A DNA stretch of 64,000 nucleotides. Origin: Macropodus opercularis. Its lineage: Eukaryota; Chordata; Actinopteri; Anabantiformes; Osphronemidae. Below are positions 47,470 through 59,800 of this stretch, in pieces. The notes under the pieces are model-generated. The model did not search any database. It was not told the origin of the DNA and saw only the letters and a program-made list of their open reading frames with translations. Numbering within the stretch: position 1 is the stretch's first letter; every line of letters begins with the position of its first letter. The position numbers and the translations under genes are program-made. The stretch lies in NCBI GenBank assembly GCA_030770545.1, contig CM061105.1:5315001-5379000 (forward strand), given 5' to 3'.

Positions 47470-49576
47470 TCAGCAGCAGCCTCTTTTTGTGTCTTGTATG
47501 GGACCTTCCTCCAGGTTGGCACGATCTGATTCTGTAAACACAAACATCGTTCTACATTAAAGCTTGCATGATCAGCATCTCTGTTTATTAGTATTGAAGT
47601 TATAACTTACTGATATCAGCCCCTCGTCCGATGCTCACAGGGATTCCATCCTCCATGTCCTTTAGTACGCACTGCTCAAAAGCTAAAGCTGCCATGCGGG
47701 AAAAAAAACTCTGCACGTTCTCCCCTGAAAACAAATTCAAACATGAACAGATTCTTACGGTGGCTAATCAAAATTCCCTTCTTGTGCTGAATAGGAACAA
47801 CTGGCAATCATGAATTCTTATTTCACCTGTTTTAGCTGAAACTGCCCAAAACTCTGCATTCATTTCTGTCGATATTCTGACGGCATCTTTTTCTGTCCTC
47901 TGTCTTTCTTCTGAGGGCTTATACAAACAAATATACAGTAGATTAAGTACTGAAATGGAAAATGTGTGAAAAATATGGGACAGTAGAGAATATGCTCACC
48001 AAAAGGTCATTCTTGGTGCCAACTAAAAAGACAAAACAAGAGCCAGGCTCATTTTCTCTCGTGGCCTCCTCCAACCACTGACTATAGAAATAGCAACAAA
48101 AAAAAATTATATTATGTTATGGTGCATCATTCTTTCAAATCATGGCCATGAAAAATTGCACAAGAAATGATCCCGTATCGATCAATCTGAGACATCATAG
48201 CCAAGAGTGTATAAGTCTGTTATCACATTTTTGAAATCACATACAGTATATTGTTATTGTTATTATTGATCAACACAAACTGTTCATACAAGGGTGATAT
48301 CATCCAAAGATATATTACTGCTACTATTACTGCTCTAGTATCTCAGTTGTATTATATCTTCAAATCATTGTAATGTTGGATTTTTTAAGTATGTTTTACT
48401 CCTGAATTTCTTTCCTGTGTTACACATAGTGATAATGGTTTATCAGACCTACCGTGTATGATCTAGGGACTTAATGTCTGCCATGTCAAAGACTGTGACA
48501 ATAACTGAAAAAACATTAATAAGAAATGTAATCATTATATGATTAAAAATGCTAAAATGTGAAGGGATCTCAACTAGCATCAGATATACTAGATTTGTTT
48601 AACTACTTATAACATTCTTACCTTGAGCACCTCTGTAATATGCAGAAGCAATGCATTTAAATTTTTCCTGTCCAGCAGTATCCCATCTACAGAAAATAAA
48701 CATTATGGAAGTCAGATCAAAAAGCAGAGAGTCATGTCATGTACATGTTTATTTCAGCCTACTCACATCTGAAGAGAGAAAGGTGCCCCACATATTTGAA
48801 ACCTCTCAATCTCAAAATCCACCCCTATGGTGGCTTTGTAGTCTTTTTCAAATACGTCTTTACAAAACCTGAAAAGAGCAGACACACGTTTTTTTGTGAA
48901 TGTTCTTGCAAATTCACTAGTTTTTATTTGTAATCTTTTACAAAGGTTTTTTAGCTTTTTTAGGTCAATCAGTCGGTTCCATCAGAGGAATGCAGATAGA
49001 GGCAAACTATGTCCTTAAATATTCAGTGCCAATACTTTAGTATCAGCTTGTTAAAATTTTATTAATTATTATAAACTATTTAGCTATTAACTGTTTTGAT
49101 TGCACTGCACTGATTTCTGTTACATTTATATTGCTTGGTTTTAATTGTACCTATTGATGAGGCAGGTCTTCCCCACGTTAACGTCTCCAACTACCACAAC
49201 CTTTGACATCTTTTGCCGGTCCCAGCTTTAAATCAATAAAACAAAACAACCAAATATTAATTGTCAAGCACCAAATGATAACATATCAACCCAATGCAGA
49301 AGACCTACGGTTGATGCCTGGCAGCTTTGTCTTTACAGGCTGCTTTAGTCCCAGTATCCCAGTCTTTCTTCAACTGCAGTGAAGCCTCAGGTGTGTAGCA
49401 CTGATAAAAAGACCACATGTTACTGACATTTCACCGTCACAAACGCTGAATTCCTCTGGCAACAACAGTAAGCAGCCATGCCAGCAGCTTCGCTGTACCT
49501 TAGGGAATTCCCAGATGACCCTGTCTCTGCTGACAGGTGGTGGGAATGACATCATCCCATTCCCGTTATTCTGCAT
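47470..49576 (-). CDS. rab36: Rab GTPase RAB36
   Basis: Golgi and late-endosome Rab related to RAB34, linked to perinuclear clustering of late endosomes and lysosomes. Ten coding exons in phase: 49499-49576, 49309-49400, 49151-49225, 48767-48868, 48622-48686, 48453-48504, 48000-48081, 47827-47917, 47611-47724, 47470-47531. The product is 270 residues. GTPase motifs: P-loop GDVNVGKTC, switch I KATIGVDFEIERF, G3 WDTAGQEKFKC, G4 TKND (human RAB36 has TKKD), G5 SAKTG. C-terminal RGCCC is the prenylation signal. The long N-terminal extension with PPPVSRDRVIWEFPK and CYTPEASLQLK is specific to the RAB34/36 group; RAB36 is favoured over RAB34 by SLQIWDTAGQEKFKCIASAY. The first coding exon begins after an acceptor, so there is an upstream leader exon. 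Confidence 0.96.
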
Positions 49577-50235
49577 GATGACCTGAGGGGACAGGCAGCG
49601 GTGTCTAGCTCAGTGTAATACCAAGAACTAACCTAGCATTTGTGTGTAAATTTAAACAGCTCCCAACAATGTAAAACAATATTTAGATGAGACTGTCCCA
49701 AATATTATGCATTATGTGAAATGTAATACAACATGTTGGCCGGTTACTACATTAGCGACAACATCTTTATAGAACCTTTGTGGGGCAATTGATAACACAA
49801 ATATTTAGAATGTCGTTTAAAGGTTTTCCTGCGTTTGTAAAATCGTGAAGTTACCGACCAAGACTGATACTTACTTAATTTAGCCTTCAAAGTAAAAGTC
49901 GGATTAAACTTGTACAAACGTATGTATCCGCTTTTAATAATTCTTCATAGCTGTTGTTTTTTTTAATGTACGTCTGTGTTTTATTTCTTTCCGTGAAGCC
50001 CCACTTTCTACGTTAAATTACAAGACCTAATGAAACTTTGCGGGTGACCATCTTAACGTGACGGTCTTGAGCGGAAGTATTGACACATTTAGTTTTTATT
50101 GACGCTGGACGAGAGAAGGCAGAGAACGCAATTATGTCTACCTATTATTCTACACGCGCCGGCGCTGTTCGTATCGCCACATCCCTCTGTTGCGCTTTAG
50201 GTTCGAGTCAAACATTCTGAATTCTTTGCACTCAC

Positions 50236-50330
50236 CACAGATGCAATAATGTCGAACGCGTCCTCTACGGCTCTGCCTTCGTCACCTACCGCTCCTCCAA
50301 GCGTGGACGCTTTCTGGCTAGCAGCGCGTT
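50236..50330 (-). other. rab36: rab36 non-coding leader exon (inferred)
   Basis: On the gene strand, GC-rich sequence ends CATCTGTG followed by the consensus donor GTGAGTG (50235 downward), about 650 bases before the acceptor of the first coding exon. The frame stays open across this exon but has no in-frame ATG, so it is taken as leader. Confidence 0.45.
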
Positions 50331-50354
50331 CCCATGACAACTCCACGGTCACTG

Positions 50355-50386
50355 GTCACGTGATATTTGCATTTCTACAGCACGTG
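50355..50386 (-). promoter_or_regulatory. rab36: rab36 promoter cluster: two E-boxes around an octamer
   Basis: GTCACGTGAT at 50355-50364 (nearly the TFEB/CLEAR decamer), a perfect octamer ATTTGCAT at 50365-50372 immediately after, and a second CACGTG at 50381-50386. All lie just upstream of the inferred leader exon. Confidence 0.45.
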
Positions 50387-51537
50387 GTAAAAAATTATAT
50401 CGATGTTTATTAACAGTTATTTTTAACAATGCTTTTATAACATTTCTACAAAAGCAAAGAGATGTTCAGGCAAATCAAATACCTGAGTTTGGCCTGTTAG
50501 TATAACAGCATCTTGCCAAAGTGAATTATTTCCTTATTAACTTGCAATATAACCTGTAATGCACAAACATTACTAGCATAAGCCACTATTAAAGATAGAA
50601 TTAATACTGTGCTGAACATGAATGACGTAGAATCATTTCTGATTCGTATATATTCCGGTACCTTCACGTGAAACCCACCGTGCGCTAAACCTAGCTACAC
50701 AGCAGGGGGCGCTACAGAGACTCTACTGTGAAACAAGCAACTGCACGCAGTCCTCGGCACGCAGGTAGAACTTGGCGTTACTCTTTGACATGTCGCGTTA
50801 CCCCCGGTTCTTAGTGACTTTAATTTGAGGTAGTGCACGAGATGCTTGAAGGCGCAATGAATCAGAAAGACAGAAGACAGCAAACAGTGAGTCGTTTCAT
50901 ATAAATATCTTGCAACTAAAGACTTTAACTGTCGCATTCAGTCCGTGAACGCCCCTCGAGTCATGCGTGCTCAAAACGTGGGCGCGGGTGAACTACGCCA
51001 TGAAGTTTATCGAGAATAAATTTGACCAAAGTGGCTTTAGACTGTGGAGGAACCGAATGAACGGACGGGAACATTTAGGAAGAACCATGTCGGAGAGTTG
51101 GGTTTGGTGATAGGCCACTTGGAAAGTAAAGCGAACCCAGGTAATGTTAATTGACTCACCTAGCTTTTTAAGCTAAAAGGTTAAGCTAGCTAGCTGGCTA
51201 AGCGAACTTCAGCTAACATGTCGGCCCACAACAATTTGTCTGGCTAGCATAAACACGTGTGACGTATTTAAAGACCAGATCGCATTGTGAAATACTAAAC
51301 CACAGATGGTTAAGAAAAACGTTTACATGCGTTTTAAGAAAGTAGGTTTTGGAAATTAAATAATATTTTGTCAGAAAGGATTAATGATGGATTAATTGAA
51401 CAATGTCAGCGCCAGTGTTCTGTGATTCACCACGAATTTATACATATGTATTTTGACTAATGTAATTATGACTTAGCTTGTTTTTATTATGAGCTTTAGG
51501 TTTGGTAATAATGAGGTAGGCTCTCAGACCAATGACA
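50387..51537. other. Intergenic and putative start of a plus-strand transcript
   Basis: No recognised coding exon. A G+C-richer patch at about 50930-51140 ends with a possible donor (CCCAG then GTAATG at 51141), which could be the leader of a plus-strand transcript splicing to 52220. The rest is AT-rich. Confidence 0.3.
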
Positions 51538-52222
51538 TATTGATTTCATAATAATGACATAGTATCTTTTTTAGTTTCCTTTTTTTTGTGACAAATGTAT
51601 CACTGTTAATGAGACACAAAAACCACATTGAACTTAATTTAACTTTCAACTTTAAATGAAAATGTGTTTCACTTGTTTTGCAGGGTAGTCAAGATATACT
51701 TTCTGAATTCGTCTTTCGCTTTTCTAATGGAAGCTAATTTGTGCTATCGCTTTTTTTTGGATTTACTGTTTAGAGTTTATGTAAAGGATTAGTAAATTAG
51801 GATCTTATTATGGGATTGTGTTTGGTTACATTTTATAAAAGTGGAAACTAATTAATGCATTTATGTATAACTTTTAGTTGTTAGTTTAGATATTGATTTC
51901 ATAATGACAGTATCTTTTTTAGTTTCCTTTTTTTGACAAATGTATCACTGTTAATGAGACACAGACCACATTGAATTTAATTTAACTTTTAACGTTAAAT
52001 GAAATTGTGTTTCACTTGTTTTGCAGGGTAGTCAAGATATACTTTCTGAATTCGTCTTTCGCTTTTCTAATGGAAGCTAATTTGTGCTATAGCTTTTTTT
52101 GGATTTACTGTTTAGAGTTTATGTAAAGGATTAGTAAATTAGGATCTTATTATGGGATTGTGTTTGGTTACATTTTATAAAAGTGGAAACTAATTAATGC
52201 ATTTATGTATAACTTTTAGTTG
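51538..52222. repeat. Recent tandem duplication, 343 and 332 bp copies
   Basis: Copy 1 is 51538-51880 and copy 2 is 51891-52222, with only a few substitutions and small deletions between them. Both start TATTGATTTC and end CTTTTAGTTG. Both contain the same two potential splice acceptors (TTTTGCAG and AACTTTTAG). Confidence 0.95.
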
Positions 52223-52224
52223 GG

Positions 52225-52267
52225 ATGAAGAATCCAGAAGTGCTAAAAAGAAAGAGTCATCAAAATG
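52225..52267 (+). CDS. Orphan first coding exon (uncertain)
   Basis: An acceptor AACTTTTAG ends at 52219. An ATG at 52225 then opens MKNPEVLKRKSHQN, ending in phase 1 at a consensus donor (GTGAGT at 52268). No continuing exon is found to the right before kcnh6, and I do not recognise the peptide. It may be the start of a gene with very long introns, or part of a non-coding transcript. Confidence 0.2.
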
Positions 52268-52372
52268 GTGAGTTGTGCTTCTGACAACATTTCTGTGGTT
52301 AGTCTTTTGTCAATAGAAATGTAACATGCGCCGTATAAATGCAAAACATTTTAGCACCAGGCTCTAGCAACA

Positions 52373-52378
52373 GTCTCT

Positions 52379-52429
<51 letters not shown>

Positions 52430-52446
52430 GAGCCCACCCAGGGACG
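52373..52446 (+). tRNA. tRNA-Asn (anticodon GTT)
   Basis: A 74-base cloverleaf. Acceptor stem GTCTCTG pairs with CAGGGAC, with G as the discriminator. Anticodon loop CTGTTAA. B-box GGTTCGAGCCC is intact, and A-box GGCGCAATCGGTTAGCGC is also intact. A T5 run follows within 10 bases. No intron, so it looks functional. Confidence 0.96.
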
Positions 52447-52452
52447 TAGTCC

Positions 52453-52457
52453 TTTTT
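52453..52457 (+). terminator. Pol III terminator of tRNA-Asn
   Basis: TTTTT seven bases after the tRNA 3' end. Confidence 0.8.
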
Positions 52458-53208
52458 CTTTCATGGAACCCTAGCTATTAACATTTGCTTTCTTGCATAA
52501 CTGTTACTCTTACGATACTTAAATTCATATTTAATATACAATTCACAAAATTGTACGTACTACATATTGTTTTATTATTATAAAGTCTACACTTAATAAT
52601 GCCATTGTTTGAAATGGAACAAATTTAGTGGGGATATAAACGCCAAAGACTAACACATTCTTGCAATGCACACAATTGATAGCTAGAGTTTTCTTTTAAA
52701 TTTGTTCTCTTGGAAGTTGTTTAATATGAATGTAATAATATCAATGTGTCAGAGTAATTTTAGACTTGCATTTCATTGGGCAACCCGTTTTTTTTGTCCT
52801 TATAAAGCTGTGTACTTATAACATGTGTGAATATCTTTGTGTAGCTGTGTAGTCTATAGTCACCCGTCTATCCTTTGAGATATCACTGCACTCTCTAAGG
52901 CTTGGTAGCGGAATGCAAACTGTCCATGTGAACCCCCCCCCCCCATTCTTTTCACAGTGTTTTCTTTTACCCACCCCCGCTTGCAATGTTCGCTTGCACT
53001 GACGTGCAAGTGGGGGTGGATAAGCTTTCCGTTTTTCAGCAATAATTAGCTGCCAGAATCGGTGCTTTAACGTTTAGTAATAACATGCAGTGGGTCTTTT
53101 TTTCTCCTTTTAAGCTACAGGTAGTTAAGATATGTGTGAATGTAAATGTGAAATCGTTGTTCAAACAACAGAAACAAATGGAGTACGCGCTAATGCTAGT
53201 TATGCTAG
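52458..53208. other. Spacer between the two tRNA genes
   Basis: No gene seen. It contains a C12 run (52933-52944) and an inverted repeat with arms 52971-52985 and 53005-53019 (14 of 15 bases pair). Confidence 0.6.
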
Positions 53209-53280
53209 TCCTCGTTAGTATAGTGGTAAGTATCCCCGCCTGTCACGCGGGAGACCGGGGTTCGATTCCCCGACGGGGAG
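53209..53280 (+). tRNA. tRNA-Asp (anticodon GTC)
   Basis: A 72-base cloverleaf. Acceptor stem TCCTCGT pairs with ACGGGGA, with G as the discriminator. Anticodon arm CCGCCTGTCACGCGG. Intact A box (TAGTATAGTGG) and B box (GGTTCGATTCC). Followed by a T6 run. Confidence 0.97.
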
Positions 53281-53289
53281 GTGCAGTCC

Positions 53290-53295
53290 TTTTTT
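53290..53295 (+). terminator. Pol III terminator of tRNA-Asp
   Basis: TTTTTT ten bases after the tRNA 3' end, with a second T run just beyond. Confidence 0.8.
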
Positions 53296-56200
53296 GTTTT
53301 TTTATGCACATGCAAAGTTCGCAACGTTTCAGCGATGTTGAAAAGATCTCTGTTTAGGCGGACCTGAGGTGTTTCTGTGATGGTCTAGCCCGTGTGTACG
53401 CTGGAAGAATCAGACAAAGACTGCTTTGGGACAGGATATTACAAAATAGTAAAATGTGAAAAAGTGAGGACATGCACTTCTAGCATTCTCCAAATGTGTA
53501 AGCATGAACCACATAGTCATAGAAATGCTCCAGAATGTCTGAAAAGTGTATTTGGCATAAGCAGTCTCATTGAAGTGCAAAAAATGTGCCCATTATTATA
53601 TTAATTATAATTATATTAATTATAGGTTTTCATCCTACATAGATTAATTCAGAAAAAACATGCCAGCTAATTTTTTTTAAGTTTTACCACTTTCTATGTG
53701 GTGACATTATGATTAATATTTAAATAATTAAATAATAGACAATTGTCTTTATTGTTAATAGTCTGCAAATCTTAAATTCTAAACATAATTGGTACCTTCT
53801 CTCAGATGGTTTAATGGGAATTTAGGCCCATTTGTTCCTCAAAAATGATCATTGTAGCATGATTTTCCTCTTGATCTTCTCCACAAAAGTTGCAAAATTT
53901 CAACATTTCACATCTTGAAATACTTCAAATATGTGTTTCAACCCTGAATCATTTTCAACAGTTGCCAACACAATGCACAGTCGCCAATAAGGAAGTGACA
54001 TTTGCCATACAGGCCAGGACTGATGTTTTGTCCTAACAAAGTACAGATCAACCTAGAAGTTGGTTTTTTTTTTGACTACCACATTTGCATGACAAGAAGG
54101 TAAACAAGTACAAACCCACCTCCTCAGACGGGTGGATATACTGGATACAACAACAAATTTAATACTTTGGATTTACAAACAAAAATGTCTTAGGCAGGTC
54201 TAAAAAGAAGACCAAAATAAAAACATGGTATATTGGCCACCTGGTGAATCAAATCTAGAAGAACTAGACTAAGTATTTCCATTAGAAAATTCACTGTGAA
54301 TGCTGTACCGCTGAATGTCTGAAGGTTGAGTCATGGCAACTGGACTTCTTCTATTTCGTCGAAATGTTTTACTACCTGGATAGGTATTACAGTTAAGCTG
54401 TTTTGTTTTAAAGATCTGAAGCATTTCAAATATACTGTAGCTGAAGTAGCTGAGGAGAAATTGAAAATTGTTTTAGCAGAGCTGAATGTTTGCAGAAGGT
54501 GGAGCAGTTGAAATTCAATTTGAAGAAAGTTGAAATAGATTGCTGAAAAGGTGTCTAAAGAGTTGCTGAATTCAAAAGTTAAATATTAGTTAAAATATTT
54601 ATTTTTAGAGCTGAAAGTAGCTAAAGCATTTAAAATATACAGTAGCTCAATGTAAGCAAATATTTGAATATTACAGTTAAGCTGTTTTGTTTTAAAGAGC
54701 TGAAGCATTTCGAATATACCTGAAGAGAAAATTAAGTTAACTTTAAAAAAAAGCTCAATGTTTGCAGAAGAAGCTAAGTTTGAAAACTGAAATGAAAGTT
54801 GCTGAAAACCTGAGAGATAGTTTCTCATCACATCTTAAACTTTAAATGCATTAATAGATCAAGCAGAATAACTATTTCTATGTAGCAGTGTGTTTAGCAA
54901 TTATTTCCACATTTAGTGGTTTTAATTTGAAGGGGTGTAATAAATTAGACTTTTATTTTGAAAAGTGTAAAGAGGTTAAGTGCAGAGAAATGTACGGATG
55001 CTTCTCCGCATTCACAGTACTGTTATTTGAATGTTTATTATTATTCTTCCGTACGTTTTTACGTGACTAGCATAGAACTAGCAACCTGTATTCAGTATAG
55101 AGTAAGATGAATGAGTTGGTTTCTTTGCACATGCTCTACTTTCATTCTTTTGCACTTTAATAATTGTCTGTAGCTCTGGTAACAATTGAATTTCCCCACT
55201 GTGGTATCAACAAAAAATTATGTTATCTTATAAAATAGAAAAATAAAACTTAACATAACATCTTATCAGACACCCACAACTTTGAGTTCAAAACCAAAAA
55301 TGATGACTTAAAGAGTGTTGTTCTTCAATTTTTTATTACATTCATAATACAGCCAGTTTATTACAGTCATAATAGTGGTGTCATCAAATCCTCCAAGCAA
55401 CCACTAGCAAAACTGCTCATATTCCTTTTAACACAAGTGTATAATAAGCTAGGTCCAGGAGAGACCAAAATGTATTTAGTAGTGAAGTAGTACTATCAAC
55501 ATAGTCTAGAGAGTGAGATGGCATATTTTAAGAAGCTAAACTAGCTTGTATTTAAATCGCATAAATACGAATCAGGCAGACAGGTTAAAATAGATGCTCT
55601 GACAAATGATGCATAACCCAAAGATGACAGACTGACACATATATCACAACACAGTTTTAATTGTGACCACGGTTAAACACTGTTAAAGATAAAAAAGAGC
55701 CAAAGACCTCTTAAATTTGAATTTCACTCCACACATCTCATTCACGACATCAACAGAAGCTACTGGGTTCCTACTTCTGTTATGGGTTGAGTTAGACAGG
55801 GGATGAGCAGGGTGTCTGCTAATTGGTTCATTCCACTCTAAAGGGGATCTTGAACAAGCTAATGGTGGGAGGATGTGGGGGTGTTTTGATGAAATAGGTG
55901 TTCATTCAACAGATGTGCAATTTAGAGAGCTGGTCTCCTAACTGTGTGACAACAACCTACCATGGAGAGAGACATACTGCCATTATATGTCTACAGTAAG
56001 TCTACGGAAGCCTGTTTTTATGAATGTTTTGATTTAAAATATTGGCCTAACAGACAAGAGAAGAACAGCAATGGTTTGTGGATTTGTTCCAACCTGGGCC
56101 CGGGTCACATACAGTATTTTTGTGGACACTGTTGGTCTCTTATGGTAAATGGGTGATACTTGCAGTATTAGATCATTTGATCACTATAAACCAGGTAACT

Positions 56201-56731
56201 CAATCATTCATTCAAATGAATCAAGAGTTGAAAACAAGACTAAAATGCCTTGTGTTCTAGGACCAAACAAAATGGGTACGATACACAAATAAACATGATT
56301 TGCTTCCTTTTGCAGCAATCAAGCTGAATCCTTTCCATAATTTAAACTTGTCTTTGTTTTCATACCTGATACCTTTTTTCTTCCACTCTGTCTTCATTAG
56401 AGCTCACCACAAATTCTACCCTTACAGTCTGGTTGAATTACATGCCCATGCACTCAGCTCCTAGTCTTCAGTTCATCAAGGTCTAGTATAAAAGCACCCA
56501 TTGCTCTTTTCTGGCCATTTGCATCTTGCCTGACTTTCAGTGGTTAGTCTGACAAGCTTGATTTCTACCAGTCTCTCTGTTGCTCTCCTCAACAATATTA
56601 TTCTCCAATTTCAGCTGAACTTGGACCTTTTATTTTCTTAAATTATAATTATGTTCTGTTGATTTGTTTCTAAATATTCCATGGGGAATAGGTGAGCTCA
56701 AATAAGAAATGAAAGAAAGAAAATTATTGTA
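53296..56731. other. AT-rich intergenic region
   Basis: No recognised gene. Short open frames carry no family signature. A diverged duplicate of 51 bases occurs at 54385-54435 and 54669-54719 (49 of 51 identical), set in a GCTGAAG-rich stretch that looks like an eroded tandem array. Confidence 0.5.
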
Positions 56732-56737
56732 TTTATT
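56732..56737 (-). promoter_or_regulatory. Poly(A) signal candidate for the ERG channel gene
   Basis: TTTATT on plus is AATAAA on the gene strand, about 70 bases after the stop codon at 56804. Confidence 0.5.
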
Positions 56738-56803
56738 TTTGAAAGGGTCACATTACCTGCGAGGTAGAAGATAAGCTCTCTCCTGGCTAGAAGAACTGAC
56801 TGT

Positions 56804-59800
56804 TTAAGCCTCTCTGGAACTGGGGAGAGAGGATGGTGAGGTGCTAGGATATGGTGAATTTAGGGAAGGCACATCATGACTTCCTGTCTGAGTTAGGGCA
56901 GATGAGGAAGACTGAAGGGAAGTGTGAAGATCGGTTGCAAAGGTGCAAGTGTTCTGAGATATGTTGGAGGAAGAAAACAGTGGCTGATACAAAGATGTAT
57001 GAGTAGCTGAAGCATGGCTTGAAGAAGGAGGGAGAGTAAGATGGAGTACAGACGATCCACAACTGAGAGAAGTGGGTTCTGTATGTCCTGCTTGGTTGTC
57101 ATTGGACACCCACTGCTGTGGATTGGTGGCTGGGCAGATGAGGTTTAGGGTGCTAGGTGAAGAGGCAAAAGTTGGGGACAGTATGGAGGAGGTGGTTGTG
57201 TTAGATGTTATTGTCAGAGTGCTGTAGGAAGGTGGGATCATTGGCATCTGCCTCTGCAGTAGCTGCAAAATGATCCTGATGTCTGCTGACATACGGGACT
57301 CCAACCTGGCAGGCACACACACATGATAATTAGTAAAACTAGAGTTTATAGAGATGTACTATTAACTTGTATCAGAGTTTTAGGGCTATTGTAGTACACA
57401 GCACAGCGTGTAAAACCAGGTAGCTAACATATGTAGCCTACAAACAATATAAAAAAAAATATATATGTATATTATACAGTTGCAAGAAAAAGTGGGTGAA
57501 CCCTTTAGGAATAAATTCATTTCTGCATAAATTGGTCACAAAATGTGTTCTGATTTTCATCAAAGCCACAACAGTAAAAAACGCAGTCCGCTTAAACTAA
57601 CACTGCGCAAATAACACATAACATGTAAACATTCACAACTGTGAGAAAGTACCACCACAGCGTGGAAAAGGTATGTGAACCCCTAGATTAATGACTTCTC
57701 CAGGAGCTAATTGGAGCCAGGAGTCAGCCAACTTGGAGTCCAATCAATGTGACGAGATTAGATGTGTTAGTTAAACCTGTCCTGCCCTACAAAAAACACC
57801 AACCAGCTTTGAGTTTACTGTTTTCAGGAATCATTGTCTGATGTGAACCATGCCTCGCACAAAAGAGCTCTCAGAAGACTTGATGTTAATGTGTCCACGG
57901 TGAGACACAAAGTAGTCATAGCTTAACTAGTCTTTGTCTGTGATTATTGGTATATGGTTTGCAACACTGGCTGATCTCGACCAGCTGTGGCTCGAAGTTC
58001 ACCCTTCACTGTTTGCTAAATTAACCAATATTTCGTAATATTGTATAATTAGTAACCCTTTTAATTGAGACTGTGCTTTTTCCAAAATTGGTTATTGGTC
58101 CCTGGAACCGGGTGGTGCCCCGAAATTCCATTCTATGCGCTCTTAATTAATTATAATTTATCAATGATAAATTTAGCCAGTAACCAACATTTGTGAACTC
58201 TAAATTATAGATAATATTATCATAATTTATGCTCCTTTGTTCCCCAACACAATTGGTGCCCTATGTGAGGCTGTGGTATTTCACTGCGTTGCAATACTTT
58301 TATACCATAATCCAAGGTTTCATCTTTAGCACTAGCTGCTAGAAGCTACAAGGGTGTGTTAGCTTAGCCTTTTTTGCTAAGTGCTACATTGTGCTGTGTT
58401 GTGTCAGCATTAGCATCAACTGCTAGAGGCTGCATGCGTGCATAGATTGAGAGTGAGCTTTGTTTAGTATCCACTGCTAAGTGAAAGTGTAATTTGAGAT
58501 TAATGCTAAGTGTCTGCTTAACATCCTCTGCTAAATTAATGTGTGTTTAACTGAAGTTACACTGAGTTACCTGAGCCGAGAGTTCAATAAGTGCAGATGC
58601 TTATTGTTATGTGTCACTAACCGTGACACATAACAATAAGCATAATTGATGTAAGTCACAGGCTAAACAGACTCTGTGCTATCATACTTGCGGTTTAATT
58701 TTTTCTCAATGTGTTTAATAGCTCTACATTGACGCAAAATGAGCAGCAGAAGCCCCAGCAGATTCAGTGCCAGGGACATCCCAGTACAGGGAGACTCAGA
58801 GTTGCAAGATGTTGTAGCTAATTTTATGAAACTAACAAGAAGGGACCTAAGCAATTTAATTAGCTATACCATTAGCATTTGTAATGCTAGAATTCAGGAG
58901 CTAATTGCTTATGTCAGTTTTCCGACCAGTGGAACCCACGCCGTTCCCCAGGTGCTGGGTCAATTAGCTCTGCTGTGCCACCACAAGGCACAGTTAGAAG
59001 CCTCAGAGCATGAAGAACAGCTCATGGCTCTGCAAAGCTGTTACTAAGCTCAACAAGAAACCAACTTCCACCTCAAGCAGATGGTTGGCTTATTGAAACA
59101 TCAACTCTCACAGCTTAACCAACAGAGTGAGAGTCTACAGCAGGATAATGATGTCATGAAGTCACAGCTTTATTTCCCCTTGTGTCTCACAACCAAGGAC
59201 CAGCATGACCAGGTGAGCGTGGCAACCAGTCCAAAGAGACATGCGCTGACCAAGGCAGGTTTAAGGAGTGAGAGTAGGCTAGTTCCCAGAGAGGTTGACA
59301 GCCCTGACCCCTAGACAACCAGATGCCCCGGTCACATGCAAAGCTGTAGCAGCCCTCGCCCAGAGGCTAGAGAGCCCCCAGCAATCTCCTTCTGAGATCC
59401 TGAAAGCATAAATGATCGCCAGGCAGCTCAAGGCAGTGGAACCAGGGAGACAGTCAGGAGTGACAGAGTTCAGCTTGAGCTTAGAGCTTGAATCCCTAGC
59501 AAGGGACATAGAACGCTTTGATCCAAACAACCAGGAGTCAACCATTGATGATTACCTACGGGAAGTCAATCAGTGTCTTCTTGATCTTCCACGCCCCTCA
59601 GCACGCGACAAGCTTAAGATGATTTGGAAAACTACAACCAAGAGTGTCCATGTCTTCATGGAAATGTTTACATGTTATGTTCATTGAAAACAAAACATAA
59701 TGTTGGTGCAGTAGTAGTTTAAGCGGACTGTGTTCGTTTATTGTTAGATGAAGATCAGAACACATTTTCAGACCAATTTATGCAGAAATCCATGTAATCC

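Noticed and set aside
50236..50340. Possible coding N-terminal extension of rab36
   Set aside because: The frame is open into the next exon but has no ATG before an upstream stop, and human RAB36 starts close to the PPVSRDRV segment.
52971..53019. Inverted repeat between the tRNA genes as a terminator or small RNA
   Set aside because: The arms pair 14 of 15, but it is adjacent to low-complexity C runs and has no promoter or known RNA pattern.
53085..53357. Open frame of 90 codons on plus
   Set aside because: It overlaps the tRNA-Asp gene, which explains the sequence fully.
55962..56156. Plus-strand open frame of 64 codons near the 3' end of the ERG gene
   Set aside because: It has no recognisable motif, no splice partner and ordinary AT-rich composition; a chance frame is the simplest reading.
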